From contig CALWPP010000012.1 in the NCBI GenBank assembly GCA_944383455.1, positions 1 through 39,008 on the forward strand: a stretch of DNA of 39,008 nt. The letters run 5' to 3'. Shown here piece by piece: positions 27,408 to 37,020 of the stretch. The notes beneath the pieces were generated by a model. The model was not told where the DNA came from and searched no databases. It saw only the letters and a list, made by a program, of their open reading frames with translations. This DNA is from an uncultured Peptostreptococcaceae bacterium. GTDB taxonomy: Bacteria > Bacillota > Clostridia > Peptostreptococcales > Peptostreptococcaceae. Numbering within the stretch: position 1 is the stretch's first letter; each line of letters opens with the position of its first letter. The position numbers were made by a program, and so were the translations under genes.

Positions 27408-27818
27408 TTATTTTATAGAACTTTTTCTTATATGATCAGCTACTTTAACGTCTTCTTTTTTTATGTGATTTATTATCCAAACAGCAACTTTACTATTTAT
27501 TTGTCCAATTAAAGCAATACTTGGCCCTTCTGATAGAAGCTTCTTTTGTATATCTAAAACAGTATCAACAAATTGTTTATGATACTTTTTATGATTAATA
27601 TAATCAGGATACTTATATTTCATCTGTAAAATTTCTTCACGAGAAAAATGAGTTCTTGTATATGAAACTAAAAAATTAACAGTTTTTGCAATCTCATTTC
27701 TACCTTTTCCTTTGCTACAAGCATCTAATAGATCATTTATAGCATCTATTAATTCTTTATGCTCTTTGTCAATCTGAGCATTTCCAGTTAATAAGTCCTT
27801 AGACCATTGATATTTCAT
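27408..27818 (-). CDS. Bacteriohemerythrin
   Basis: A 136-residue four-helix di-iron protein that binds O2. All seven iron ligands are visible in the standard order: His20 (DKEHKEL), His57 and Glu61 (HFSREE), His76 and His80 (HKKYHKQF), His118 and Asp123 (HIKKED). It is a stand-alone hemerythrin with no signalling domain. In an anaerobe it probably buffers or senses oxygen. ATG with a GGAGG site; monocistronic. Confidence 0.95.
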   Translation of the reverse strand: MKYQWSKDLLTGNAQIDKEHKELIDAINDLLDACSKGKGRNEIAKTVNFLVSYTRTHFSREEILQMKYKYPDYINHKKYHKQFVDTVLDIQKKLLSEGPSIALIGQINSKVAVWIINHIKKEDVKVADHIRKSSIK

Positions 27819-27900
27819 ATTATATCCTCCAATAAAACCATATTAATTGTATAAATTTTCTAAATATAACTATTTTCTTATTATATTCTAAAAAAACATA

Positions 27901-27929
27901 TTGACAACTAAATATACTGTATATACTAT
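27901..27929 (+). promoter_or_regulatory. Promoter of the steroid dehydrogenase gene with internal dyad
   Basis: TTGACA (27901-27906), 17 bases, TACTAT (27924-27929). The spacer holds the dyad ATATAC-T-GTATAT (27912-27924), placed exactly where a repressor would block polymerase. The ATG is about 32 bases after the -10. Confidence 0.75.
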
Positions 27930-27960
27930 TATTAAATATTAAAATAACCGGAGGTTTTTT

Positions 27961-28761
27961 ATGAAAAAGTTAAATGGTAAAATTGCGCTAGTAACATCTG
28001 CAACAAGAGGAATAGGACTAGCATCTGCTAAAAAATTAGCTCAAAATGGCTGTATAGTTTATATGGGTGTTAGAAGACTTGAGGTAACACAAGAAATATG
28101 TGATGAGTGTGCTAAAGAAGGTTTAATTATGAAACCAGTATTTTTTGATGCTTATGATATAGATAGTTATAAAAAAATGGTTGATACTGTTATTGAAAAT
28201 GAAGGTAAAATAGATATATTAGTTAATAATTTTGGAACAGGAAGACCAGAAAAAGATTTAGATTTAGTAAATGGTGATGAGGATACTTTTTTTGAATTAT
28301 TTGAATATAATGTAGGAAGTGTTTATAGAATATCTAAATTAGTTGTTCCTCATATGATAAAAAATGGTGGTGGTAGCATAGTTAATATTTCTTCTATCGG
28401 AGGAACAGTTCCTGATATATCAAGAATAGGGTATGGAGTATCAAAGTCTGGAGTTAATAATATAACTCAACAAATAGCTATGCAATACGCTAAAAATAAC
28501 ATAAGATGTAATGCTGTACTTCCAGGACTTACAGAAACAGATGCTGCTATGAATTCTATGCCAGAAGAATTTAGAAAGTCATTTTTATCTCACGTTCCTT
28601 TAAATAGAATGGGTACTCCTGAAGATATGGCAAATGCTGTGTTATTTTTTGCAAGTGATGACTCATCTTACATAACAGGTTCTATACTTGAAGTTTCTGG
28701 AGGTTATCATTTAGGTACTCCTCAATACGCAGATTTTGTTGGACGTAAAATGCAAGATTAA
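27961..28761 (+). CDS. Short-chain dehydrogenase, probable 7alpha-hydroxysteroid dehydrogenase
   Basis: A 266-residue classical SDR. The nucleotide loop is TSATRGIG (12-19, with Thr15 and Arg16), Arg38 follows the second strand (favouring NADP(H)), NN is at 89-90, and the catalytic set is Ser144/145, Tyr158 and Lys162. Stretches such as GGGSIVNISSIGG, VPDISRIGYGVSKS, RCNAVLPGL, HVPLNRMG and HLGTPQY closely match my recollection of the bile-acid 7alpha-HSDHs of Clostridium absonum and Paeniclostridium sordellii, including the C-terminal GTPQY segment. This points to oxidation of the 7alpha-hydroxyl of bile acids, but other SDR substrates cannot be excluded by eye. ATG with GGAGG; single gene with its own promoter and terminator. 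Confidence 0.75.
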   Translation: MKKLNGKIALVTSATRGIGLASAKKLAQNGCIVYMGVRRLEVTQEICDECAKEGLIMKPVFFDAYDIDSYKKMVDTVIENEGKIDILVNNFGTGRPEKDLDLVNGDEDTFFELFEYNVGSVYRISKLVVPHMIKNGGGSIVNISSIGGTVPDISRIGYGVSKSGVNNITQQIAMQYAKNNIRCNAVLPGLTETDAAMNSMPEEFRKSFLSHVPLNRMGTPEDMANAVLFFASDDSSYITGSILEVSGGYHLGTPQYADFVGRKMQD

Positions 28762-28766
28762 AATTA

Positions 28767-28798
28767 AAAAAATGATGTGAAAATTCACATCATTTTTT
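28767..28798. terminator. Bidirectional terminator
   Basis: A long AT-flanked stem (core ATGATGTGAA with TTCACATCAT) just past the dehydrogenase stop, with T tracts in both directions. It also serves the convergent minus-strand pair ending at 28861. Confidence 0.87.
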
Positions 28799-28860
28799 AT
28801 TGATGAAAACAATAGATATAACAAATTAAATCTATCCTAATATACTCTCCTAGATAGTTA

Positions 28861-29574
28861 TTAATTGTATATTTTCCATTTTTTATTTGTAGTGTTGTAA
28901 GATAATGAAACTCCATTAAGTGTCTTTCTATATTTATCTAACTTTTCGTGGGCATCATCTACTAATTTAACTTCTCCAACACTATAAATACGAACACTAT
29001 TAAAAGATAAATTTTCAAAATCTATAATAATTCCTATTTTACATAAATCATAAATGTAGTCAAGTATTTCATTTGGTAAATTTTCTATATATCTTTTTCT
29101 ACCTTTAAACTCCTTTAGTATCTTTTTATTTATTACATTTTTGTAAGTATTTATATCTTTCATATAAATATTTGCTATATAATCATCATCGTGGGATAGA
29201 TATACATAATTATTGTTTAAAGATTTGAATATAAATTCGTCAAATGGTTCTTTTATATGATTTATATATAATATTTTTGCTAATTCTAATTTATCTATAT
29301 TGTCTAAATCACTTTCTTTATCAAAATCTATCCAATTAAAGTCTCCAAAACTATACACATCTTCATTATAGAAATTTTCTAAATTATTATTTTCAATATA
29401 ATCAAAATTTATATTCATATTTCTAATACTAAATATAGAATCTCCTGATAAAATAAGTATATTTTTAGGCTTTTTATCTATACCGTCAATAAATTCTTTA
29501 AACTTTATTCCTGAAGATTTTACTTTATTTTTATCTTCATAGATTTTTATATATGTAAACCATTTATTATTCAA
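28861..29574 (-). CDS. Uncharacterised protein
   Basis: A 237-residue soluble protein that I do not recognise. It begins WFTYIKIYEDKN, has a segment KPKNILILSGDSIFSI resembling a strand-loop of an alpha/beta fold, is rich in Asp and Asn, and ends in a basic KTLNGVSLSYNTTNKKWKI tail. No membrane segment or cysteine pattern was seen. The start is TTG, with AGGAGGAG seven bases upstream. It lies 34 bases after the DUF488 gene and probably shares its transcript. The strong ribosome site and the length support a real gene. Confidence 0.7.
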   Translation of the reverse strand: MNNKWFTYIKIYEDKNKVKSSGIKFKEFIDGIDKKPKNILILSGDSIFSIRNMNINFDYIENNNLENFYNEDVYSFGDFNWIDFDKESDLDNIDKLELAKILYINHIKEPFDEFIFKSLNNNYVYLSHDDDYIANIYMKDINTYKNVINKKILKEFKGRKRYIENLPNEILDYIYDLCKIGIIIDFENLSFNSVRIYSVGEVKLVDDAHEKLDKYRKTLNGVSLSYNTTNKKWKIYN

Positions 29575-29608
29575 AAATTTCTCCTCCTAATATAACTTAT
29601 TGTATTTA

Positions 29609-30226
29609 CTAATCTTTTATATGCTCTATTCTATATCCAATTTCTTTATTTGCTATTTTATATGATTTATTTATCATTTCTTCTTTTGAAATTTCATTCC
29701 CAATTAAACTATCTATTGTTATTTGATTTCTACTTGAAAAATATTTATCAAGTATTCTTTCTTCTATATATCTTTGGTCTTTTATACTGTAATCATCAAT
29801 TATATGATTAATTTTAAAGTCATACTTTTCAAGTTCTCGTCCAATTAAAATTGCTCTATGACATCTAATAGGGTCTTGCATTGCTCCTAAAAGAACTATT
29901 TTATAACCCTTGCTTAATCCATTTTTTAATCTAGTCACTCCATTTATAAAGTCAATTTCTTTTACAACTTTTTCAAAATCTGAGTAACCTTCTTTATTAT
30001 ATGATACTTTATTTTCTCTTTTTGCTGCAAACTCTTTTGCCATATAAATATATGTAAATCCTAATTTAGTCAAAGTACTTTTTATTGTTTCTTTATTATA
30101 TTGAACATTATATTTTGAGTAAGGAGTTCCCCGAACATCTACTACACAATTTATTTTATGAAAATTGAGCATATCTATAAATCTTTCAATTTTATAATTA
30201 GAATGACCAATCGTGTATATTTCCAT
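29609..30226 (-). CDS. DUF488 family protein
   Basis: A 205-residue protein with DUF488 hallmarks: IYTIGHSN (3-10), VVDVRGTPYSKYN (28-40) and, later, the CHRAILIG segment (122-129) after VLLGAMQDPI. In most members the last motif reads LLCxExxPxxCHR; the Cys and Glu are replaced here by Gly and Met, which may affect a metal or catalytic site. Family function is unknown. ATG with a GGAGG site. It is first of a two-gene unit with the unknown protein. Confidence 0.85.
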   Translation of the reverse strand: MEIYTIGHSNYKIERFIDMLNFHKINCVVDVRGTPYSKYNVQYNKETIKSTLTKLGFTYIYMAKEFAAKRENKVSYNKEGYSDFEKVVKEIDFINGVTRLKNGLSKGYKIVLLGAMQDPIRCHRAILIGRELEKYDFKINHIIDDYSIKDQRYIEERILDKYFSSRNQITIDSLIGNEISKEEMINKSYKIANKEIGYRIEHIKD

Positions 30227-30293
30227 AAATTTGCCTCCTATAAATTTTAGTATATATGACTTACAATAAATTTAGATATATACTTATTCTAAT

Positions 30294-30323
30294 TTGGTTT
30301 AGTAAATTTTTAAAGGGTATAAT
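30294..30323 (+). promoter_or_regulatory. Candidate promoter of the GntP-type permease gene
   Basis: TTGGTT (30294-30299), 18 bases, TATAAT (30318-30323). The -10 is perfect and the -35 is weak. About 40 bases before the ATG. Confidence 0.5.
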
Positions 30324-30364
30324 AAATAAGCACTAATAATATTTAAAAAGGAGATTAATATTTA

Positions 30365-31741
30365 ATGATTAGCATTTTAGGATTAATTTTTTCATTAATA
30401 TTAATAATGTATCTTGCTTATAAAGGATACTCAACAATAATAACAGCACCTTTGGTTGCTTTATTAACTTTAATAATCACTACTGGGTTTGACAGTCATT
30501 TAATGGCTAATTATACTGAAGTTTATATGGTTGGATTTTCTAATTTTATTAAGAACTACTTCCCACTTTTTATGACTGGGGCAATATTTGCAAAACTTAT
30601 GGAAGATGTTGGATATGCAAAATCAATAGCGTACTACATAACTAAAAAACTTGGTAAAGAAAAATCAGTTCTTGCAGTAGTTTTATCTGGTGCACTTTTA
30701 ACTTATGGAGGAGTATCTCTTTTTGTAGTTGCTTTCATACTTTATCCAATTGCATCTACTCTTTTTAAAGAAGCTGACATTCCAAAAAGACTAATACCTG
30801 GAACTATTGCACTTGGAGCTTTTACATTTACAATGACTGCTACACCTGGTTCTCCAGAGATACAAAACGTTATACCAATGAAATATTTTGGTACAGATAC
30901 TTTTGCTGCACCTTTAATAGGTATATTTGCAAGTATTTTAATGTTTACTCTTGGTATGATATGGCTTATGAGTCGTGTAAAATCTGCAAAAAATAGTAAT
31001 GAAGGATACGGAAATCACAATGATTCTATAATTCAAGAAGATTACTCTAATGTACCAAATTTATTTAGTGCAGTTTTACCAATAATTATTATTTTTATTA
31101 GTAATTTATTTTTATCAAAAGTTTACTATGCTAATGTAGACGGTAGTTATTTAAGTGATTTTAATACTACATTAGATAGTGTATCTGGAACTTGGAGTGT
31201 AATTATTGCTATAGTTTTAGCAGACTTATTTATAATAGTTACAAACTTTAAAAAAATCAAAAATCTAAAATCAGTACTAGACACTGGAGTTAGTAATTCA
31301 TTTAGACCATTACTTAATTCAAGTGCAATAGTTGGATATGGAAGTGTAATAAAATCACTTGAAGTTTTTACATTAATACAAACTTTTATATTTGGAATAT
31401 CTAAAAATCCAATAATATCTGAAGCATTATCTGTAAATTTAATTTGTGGTATAACAGCTTCAGCATCTGGTGGTCTTGGAATTTCACTTGATGCACTAGC
31501 TTCTACTTATTTACAAATGGCTAATGAATTAAATATATCGCCAGAAATTCTTCACAGAATTGCATCACTTTCATCAGGTGGGCTAGATACTTTGCCTCAT
31601 AATGGTGCAGTAATTACAACTCTTGCTATTTGTGGACTAACTCATAAAGAAGCTTATAAAGATATTTTTGTAACTTCTGTTATTATTCCTATATTTACAA
31701 CTTTTGTTGTAGTGATACTCACTTCATTTTTACTTGTATAA
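30365..31741 (+). CDS. GntP-family (gluconate:H+ symporter type) permease
   Basis: A 458-residue inner-membrane transporter with around 11-12 hydrophobic helices. GntP-like features are the early YKGYSTIITAPLVALLTLI helix, FPLFMTGAIFAKLMED, TYGGVSLFVVAFILYP, and the C-terminal region with ASASGGLGISLDAL and HRIASLSSGGLDTLPHNGAV. The family carries gluconate and related acids or hydroxybutyrate. The LPHNGAV motif is common in the hydroxybutyrate/citrate-like branch, but the substrate is not predictable here. ATG with AAGGAG eleven bases upstream. No metabolic partner lies next to it. Single gene. Confidence 0.85.
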   Translation: MISILGLIFSLILIMYLAYKGYSTIITAPLVALLTLIITTGFDSHLMANYTEVYMVGFSNFIKNYFPLFMTGAIFAKLMEDVGYAKSIAYYITKKLGKEKSVLAVVLSGALLTYGGVSLFVVAFILYPIASTLFKEADIPKRLIPGTIALGAFTFTMTATPGSPEIQNVIPMKYFGTDTFAAPLIGIFASILMFTLGMIWLMSRVKSAKNSNEGYGNHNDSIIQEDYSNVPNLFSAVLPIIIIFISNLFLSKVYYANVDGSYLSDFNTTLDSVSGTWSVIIAIVLADLFIIVTNFKKIKNLKSVLDTGVSNSFRPLLNSSAIVGYGSVIKSLEVFTLIQTFIFGISKNPIISEALSVNLICGITASASGGLGISLDALASTYLQMANELNISPEILHRIASLSSGGLDTLPHNGAVITTLAICGLTHKEAYKDIFVTSVIIPIFTTFVVVILTSFLLV

Positions 31742-31782
31742 TAAATTATAAGTTTCAAATAATAATATCATTATTTAAACAA

Positions 31783-31811
31783 AAAAAGTTAGGCTTTATG
31801 CCTAACTTTTT
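31783..31811. terminator. Bidirectional terminator
   Basis: A perfect 12-bp stem (AAAAAGTTAGGC with its complement) and 5-base loop, flanked by A and T runs, between the convergent permease (+) and carB (-) genes. Confidence 0.9.
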
Positions 31812-34800
31812 AGTTTCCTAAATTATAAACATCTAAATTAGAGTTAGTTATTTCTTTTTTCTTAACATCAACTAAAGCTCTTAAAGTATCAAGAGAAGTC
31901 ATAACTTCTGTAGAAAACTCCGTTGCAGTTCTTCTTATTTTAAATCCGTCTCTTGTTGAGTCATTTCCTTTAGTTGGAGTATTTATTACTATATCAACTT
32001 CTTTATTTCTTATAACATCTAATATATTTGGTCTTGCTTCTTCAACTCTATTTACTACTTTTGCATTTATTCCGTTTTCTTCTAAAGTTTTAGCAGTTCC
32101 ACTTGTAGCTATAAAAGTATATCCTAAATCGCTCATATCTTTAGCTATTTGTATAAATTCTTCTTTATCGTAATTATTTATAGTAGCTAATACGACTTTT
32201 CTATCATACTTCATAGTTTTTCCAGCACCTAAGAACCCTTTGTATAAAGCTTCTTCTAAAGTTTCCCCAACACCTAAAACTTCTCCAGTTGATTTCATCT
32301 CAGGACCTAAACTAACATCAACTTTAGCTAGTTTTGACATCGAGAAAACTGGTACTTTAACTGATATAAGTTTTGGTTCTTTATAAACTCCTGTTCCATA
32401 TCCTAAGTTTTCTAATTTTTCACCTAACATACATCTAGTAGCCAAATCAACTATTGGTACATTACTTACCTTACTTATATAAGGAACTGTTCTACTTGCT
32501 CTTGGATTAACCTCTATTACATAAAGTTCATTTTTAAACTCTATAAACTGAATATTTACCATTCCAAGGACATTAAGTTCAAGTGCTATCTTTTTAGTAT
32601 AGTCAAGTATCTTTGCCTTTATATCTTTACTTATATTTTGAGAAGGATACATTGTTATACTATCCCCAGAGTGAACTCCTGCTCTTTCTAAGTGTTCCAT
32701 TATTCCTGGAATTAATATATTTTCCCCATCACAAATTGCATCAACTTCTATTTCTCTACCAGTTAAATATTTATCTATTAGTACTGGATTTTTGCTATCT
32801 CTTAAAAATGCATTTTCTAAGTATCTTGATAATTTAATCTCATCATAAGTTATTTCCATTCCTTGTCCACCAAGAACGTAAGAAGGTCTAACTAACACAG
32901 GATATCCAAGCTTATTAGCTTCTTCAATTCCCTCTCCTACAGACCATATAGCTTTTCCTTTTGGTCTATTTATATCAAGCTTTTCAAGAAGTTCCTCAAA
33001 CTTTTCTCTATCTTCTGCCGCATCTATATCTTTAAAGTCAGTTCCAAGTATTTTTATATTTTTCTCATTTAAGAACTTAGCTAATTTTATAGCAGTTTGT
33101 CCACCAAATTGAAGTATAACTCCATCTGGATTTTCTTTTTCTATTATATTTAAAACTTCTTCTTCTGTTAGTGGCTCAAAGTATAACTTATCAGAAGTAT
33201 CAAAATCTGTACTTACAGTTTCTGGGTTATTGTTTACTATTATAGTTTCAATTCCCATTTTTCTAAGTGATTTAACACAATGAACAGAACAATAGTCAAA
33301 CTCTATACCTTGACCTATTCTTATTGGACCAGAACCTAATACAACAACTTTTTTCCTATCACTAACTAATACTTCATCAAACTGTTCGTAAGTTGAATAA
33401 TAGTATGGAGAAATAGCATCAAATTCTCCTCCACAAGTATCAACCATTTTGTATGAAGGGAATATATTATAAAGTTTTCTAAGCTCTAAAAGTCTTTCTG
33501 GATTTATTCTCATTAAATCTGCAATACCCTTATCTGAGAAACCTTTTTTCTTAAGTAAAAGTAAATAGTCTTTAGTTAAATCTTCTATTTTCATTCCCTT
33601 TAATTTTTCTTCTTGATCTACTATCCACTTAAACTTATTTATAAACCACTTATCAACTCCAGTGATTTTTTGAATCATTTCTATATTATAGCCTCTTCTT
33701 ATCATCTCGGCTAAGTCAAATAATCTCTCATCATCTGGCACAACAACACTTCTCTTTAATTCTTCTAAAGATTTTTCCTCAGATGGTGTGTGAACTAAAG
33801 AGTATTTTCCAATTTCAAGTGACCTTATACCTTTTAGCATAGCAGATTCAAAGTTACTTCCTATACTCATTATTTCTCCAGTTGCCATCATTTTAGTTCC
33901 AAGTTTTCTATTTGCATCTTTGAATTTATCAAAAGGCCACTTTGGAATTTTAACAACTACATAATCTAATGTTGGCTCAAAACAAGCGTAAGTTTTTTTA
34001 GTAACAGAGTTTTCTATTTCATCTAAAGTATAACCTAAAGCTATTTTTGTAGCTACTTTTGCTATAGGGTAACCCGTAGCTTTTGATGCAAGGGCTGATG
34101 ATCTACTTACTCTTGGATTTATTTCAATTATTGCATATTCTAAACTATTAGGATTTAATGCTATTTGAACATTACATCCACCTTCAACTTCGATAGCATT
34201 TATTATATCAATAGATGCTTTTCTTAGCATTTGGTATTCTCTATCACTTAGAGTCTGACTAGGTGCAACAACTATACTGTCTCCCGTATGAACACCAACA
34301 GGGTCTATATTTTCCATATTACAAACTGTTATACAGTTTCCATTTGAATCTCTTATTACTTCGTATTCTATTTCCTTCCAACCTTTTATACTCTTTTCAA
34401 GTAAAACTTGTCCAACTGGACTTAATCGAAGACCTTGAGTTAATATTTCAGTTAATTCTTCAACATTCTCTGCAATTCCCCCACCAGTTCCACCTAAAGT
34501 ATAAGCAGGTCTTACTACTACTGGATATCCAATTTTTCCTGCAAAATCAAGACCACTTTGTAAATCAGTAACTATATCACTAACTACAACTGGTTGATTT
34601 ATTTGTCTCATAACTTCTCTAAATGTATCTCTATCTTCACCCTTTTTTATTGACTCAACAGAAGTTCCTATTATTTTTACTCCGTGCTTTTTAAGTATTC
34701 CTTTATCACTAAGTTCAACTGCTAAATTAAGTGCAGTTTGCCCACCCATTCCAGCAAGTAAGCTATCTGGTTTTTCTTTTTCTATTACTTTTTCTATAAA

Positions 34801-35016
34801 CTCAACTGTAAGAGGCTCTATATAAATTTTATCTGCAATTTCTTTATCAGTCATTATAGTTGCAGGGTTACTATTTATTAAAACAACTTCTATACCTTCT
34901 TCCTTTAATGCTTGACAAGCTTGCGTTCCTGAATAATCAAATTCTGCAGCTTGACCTATTATTATAGGTCCTGAACCTAATACTAATGTCTTTTTTATAC
35001 TATCTATTTTAGGCAT
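31810..35016 (-). CDS. carB: Carbamoyl-phosphate synthase large subunit
   Basis: Makes carbamoyl phosphate from bicarbonate, ATP and ammonia delivered by CarA, for pyrimidine (and arginine) synthesis. At 1068 residues it is full length: the first ATP-grasp half (about 1-400, [17 protein letters not shown]), the oligomerisation domain (400-550), the second ATP-grasp half (about 555-930, [17 protein letters not shown]) and the C-terminal MGS-like allosteric domain (about 935-1068). ATG with a GGAGGAAG site. It starts 12 bases after carA and is the last gene of the PyrR-controlled operon. Confidence 0.98.
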   Translation of the reverse strand: MPKIDSIKKTLVLGSGPIIIGQAAEFDYSGTQACQALKEEGIEVVLINSNPATIMTDKEIADKIYIEPLTVEFIEKVIEKEKPDSLLAGMGGQTALNLAVELSDKGILKKHGVKIIGTSVESIKKGEDRDTFREVMRQINQPVVVSDIVTDLQSGLDFAGKIGYPVVVRPAYTLGGTGGGIAENVEELTEILTQGLRLSPVGQVLLEKSIKGWKEIEYEVIRDSNGNCITVCNMENIDPVGVHTGDSIVVAPSQTLSDREYQMLRKASIDIINAIEVEGGCNVQIALNPNSLEYAIIEINPRVSRSSALASKATGYPIAKVATKIALGYTLDEIENSVTKKTYACFEPTLDYVVVKIPKWPFDKFKDANRKLGTKMMATGEIMSIGSNFESAMLKGIRSLEIGKYSLVHTPSEEKSLEELKRSVVVPDDERLFDLAEMIRRGYNIEMIQKITGVDKWFINKFKWIVDQEEKLKGMKIEDLTKDYLLLLKKKGFSDKGIADLMRINPERLLELRKLYNIFPSYKMVDTCGGEFDAISPYYYSTYEQFDEVLVSDRKKVVVLGSGPIRIGQGIEFDYCSVHCVKSLRKMGIETIIVNNNPETVSTDFDTSDKLYFEPLTEEEVLNIIEKENPDGVILQFGGQTAIKLAKFLNEKNIKILGTDFKDIDAAEDREKFEELLEKLDINRPKGKAIWSVGEGIEEANKLGYPVLVRPSYVLGGQGMEITYDEIKLSRYLENAFLRDSKNPVLIDKYLTGREIEVDAICDGENILIPGIMEHLERAGVHSGDSITMYPSQNISKDIKAKILDYTKKIALELNVLGMVNIQFIEFKNELYVIEVNPRASRTVPYISKVSNVPIVDLATRCMLGEKLENLGYGTGVYKEPKLISVKVPVFSMSKLAKVDVSLGPEMKSTGEVLGVGETLEEALYKGFLGAGKTMKYDRKVVLATINNYDKEEFIQIAKDMSDLGYTFIATSGTAKTLEENGINAKVVNRVEEARPNILDVIRNKEVDIVINTPTKGNDSTRDGFKIRRTATEFSTEVMTSLDTLRALVDVKKKEITNSNLDVYNLGN

Positions 35017-35028
35017 AAAACTTCCTCC

Positions 35029-36075
35029 TTATATTAATTCTAAAAACTTATCAAAAATATAATCGTTGTCTTTTGGTCCTGGACAAGCTTCTGGGTGATA
35101 CTGAACACTATAAATAGGTAAAGTTTTGTGTCTCATTCCCTCAACAGTATTATCATTTAAATTTATATGAGTAACTTCCATATTTTCTGGCATCTTAGAA
35201 ACATAATATCCATGATTTTGACTAGTTATAAATACTTTTTCTTCTTCTAAGTCTTTAACTGGGTGATTTCCTCCTCTATGACCAAACTTAAGTTTAGAAG
35301 TTTCTCCTCCTAAAGTAAGTGCTAGTAATTGATGACCTAAGCAAATTCCAGCTATTGGCTTTTTACCAACTAACTCTTTAATATTTTCAATAACATCTTC
35401 TAAATCTTCAGGGTCTCCTGGTCCATTAGATAAAAATATTAAATCAGGATTTATACTAAGTATTTCACTAGGTTTAGTAGTAGAAGGGAAAATTGTTATA
35501 TCGCAATTTCTTTCTTTAAAAGATCTTAGTATATTTTCTTTTACTCCAAAGTCCATTACTGCTATCTTTTTTCCGCTTCCTTTTATATGTTCAATTTCTT
35601 TTCTAGTAACAGTTTTAACAGCTTTTGTGTTGTCAAACTCATCTAACTTATTTTGAACTTCATCAATAGTATTATTTTCTAAAGTTATAATGCCTTTCAT
35701 AGTACCATTATTTCTAAGTATTTTAGTTAAAGCTCTAGTATCAATTCCTTCAATACCTATAACTTTATTTTGCTTTAAGTAAGTGTCTATATCCATTTCA
35801 CATCTAAAGTTATTTGGAGTATCACTTTTTTCTCTAACTATAAGTCCTTTAACAAAAACACCTCTTGATTCAACATCTTCTAAATTTATACCATAATTCC
35901 CTATAAGAGGATAAGTCATAGTTACTATTTGACCAAAATACGAAGGGTCAGTTAGTATTTCTCCATATCCTGTCATTGACGTATTAAAGACTACTTCTCC
36001 AACACTATCCTTTAAATATCCAAATGCCTTTCCTTCAAAAACCGTTCCATCTTGTAAAATTAGTCTAGCTTTCAT
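35029..36075 (-). CDS. carA: Carbamoyl-phosphate synthase small subunit
   Basis: The glutaminase that supplies ammonia to CarB. In 348 residues: the N-terminal CPSase domain (1-135), then a class I glutamine amidotransferase domain with the nucleophile Cys245 in AGICLGHQLL and the His327/Glu329 pair in QYHPE. ATG with GGAGG. It sits 11 bases after pyrF and 12 before carB, in one operon. Confidence 0.98.
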   Translation of the reverse strand: MKARLILQDGTVFEGKAFGYLKDSVGEVVFNTSMTGYGEILTDPSYFGQIVTMTYPLIGNYGINLEDVESRGVFVKGLIVREKSDTPNNFRCEMDIDTYLKQNKVIGIEGIDTRALTKILRNNGTMKGIITLENNTIDEVQNKLDEFDNTKAVKTVTRKEIEHIKGSGKKIAVMDFGVKENILRSFKERNCDITIFPSTTKPSEILSINPDLIFLSNGPGDPEDLEDVIENIKELVGKKPIAGICLGHQLLALTLGGETSKLKFGHRGGNHPVKDLEEEKVFITSQNHGYYVSKMPENMEVTHINLNDNTVEGMRHKTLPIYSVQYHPEACPGPKDNDYIFDKFLELI

Positions 36076-36086
36076 AACTTACCTCC

Positions 36087-36803
36087 TTAAGCATTTTCTA
36101 TTTCTTTAACTATATCAATTGCTGCTTGTTTTGGATTAGTAGCTTTAGTTATTGGTCTACCAACAACTAAATAACTAGCTCCATTTCTTATTGCATCAGC
36201 TGGAGTTACAACTCTTTTTTGGTCTCCTACTTCTTTATTTAATGGTCTTATACCTGGACAAACTTTTACAAAATCTTCTCCACAAGCATCTACTATTTTA
36301 CTAACTTCCATTGCTGAACAAACTATTCCATCTATACCAGCTTCTTTTGCTAATTTTGCTCTTTTTACTGCTAATTCTTCTGTAGTTAAATCACAACCAA
36401 TGTCTTTTAAGTCATCATTACTAAGTGAAGTTAAAACAGTAACTCCAACTATTATCGGCTTATCTATTCCTAACTTTTCAGCTTCTTCTTTTGCAGCCTT
36501 TGCACACTCTTTCATACCATTAATATCAGAAACGTGAATAGTCATTAACCAAACTCTATCTCTAACGGCCGCTCTTACTGCACTTTGCATTGTATTTGGT
36601 ATATCGTGAAACTTTAAGTCTAAAAATATCTTCTTACCCTTTTCGTGTAAGTAATCTATAGTTTTACCTCTTGTAGCAACGTATTGCTCAAGTCCAACCT
36701 TAAATATATCAACGCTATCTTCTAAAGTATCAATTAAATTTTTAGCTTTATCAAATTCATCAGTATCAATTGCAACTATTAATTTTTCTTTTCCATTTAT
36801 CAT
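36087..36803 (-). CDS. pyrF: Orotidine 5'-phosphate decarboxylase
   Basis: The last step of UMP synthesis. It has 238 residues from MINGKEKLIVAIDTDE, with an AAGGAGAA site; the frame open to 36833 runs into the attenuator and is not used. The catalytic Asp-Lys-Asp array lies in FLDLKFHDIPNT (Asp62, Lys64, Asp67), and the phosphate-binding loop VVGRPITKA lies near the C-terminus. It heads the operon directly behind a PyrR attenuator, although in many Firmicutes pyrF is a late gene of a larger pyr operon. Confidence 0.97.
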   Translation of the reverse strand: MINGKEKLIVAIDTDEFDKAKNLIDTLEDSVDIFKVGLEQYVATRGKTIDYLHEKGKKIFLDLKFHDIPNTMQSAVRAAVRDRVWLMTIHVSDINGMKECAKAAKEEAEKLGIDKPIIVGVTVLTSLSNDDLKDIGCDLTTEELAVKRAKLAKEAGIDGIVCSAMEVSKIVDACGEDFVKVCPGIRPLNKEVGDQKRVVTPADAIRNGASYLVVGRPITKATNPKQAAIDIVKEIENA

Positions 36804-36837
36804 AAAATTCTCCTTTTTAATAAAGCCTAACAAAAAA

Positions 36838-36906
36838 TCCCTACACCAAAAGAGGTGTAAGGACTTTATCTATATCAAGATATCTTTCCCAGCCTCTCTG
36901 GACTAG
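36838..36906 (-). promoter_or_regulatory. PyrR-responsive attenuator leader of pyrF-carA-carB
   Basis: On the minus strand the leader holds AGTCCAGAGAGGCT (36891-36904), the conserved PyrR binding-loop sequence. It is followed about 30 bases later by an intrinsic terminator (9-bp stem CCTTACACC/GGTGTAGGG at 36839-36862, then six Ts). PyrR bound to UMP stabilises the binding hairpin, prevents the antiterminator and allows termination. I did not fold the antiterminator. Confidence 0.9.
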
Positions 36907-36991
36907 TTTAAAAGACTTTATTATTTTTTTATTAAAAATTTAAAAACTTAATATCCTCACAGGGATAAATTAAAGTAATCTTTATTATATA

Positions 36992-37020
36992 ATTAAAACA
37001 TTTTTATCTATTTATGTCAA
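36992..37020 (-). promoter_or_regulatory. Sigma-A promoter of the pyrF operon
   Basis: On the minus strand TTGACA (37015-37020), 17 bases, TTTAAT (36992-36997), with TG one base before the -10. The -35 is inside the end of the nitroreductase gene. The resulting leader of about 180 bases includes the attenuator. Confidence 0.7.

Noticed and set aside
32613..34571. Leu/Tyr-rich plus-strand open frames
   Set aside because: They are antisense to carB; their composition reflects the complement of carB codons.
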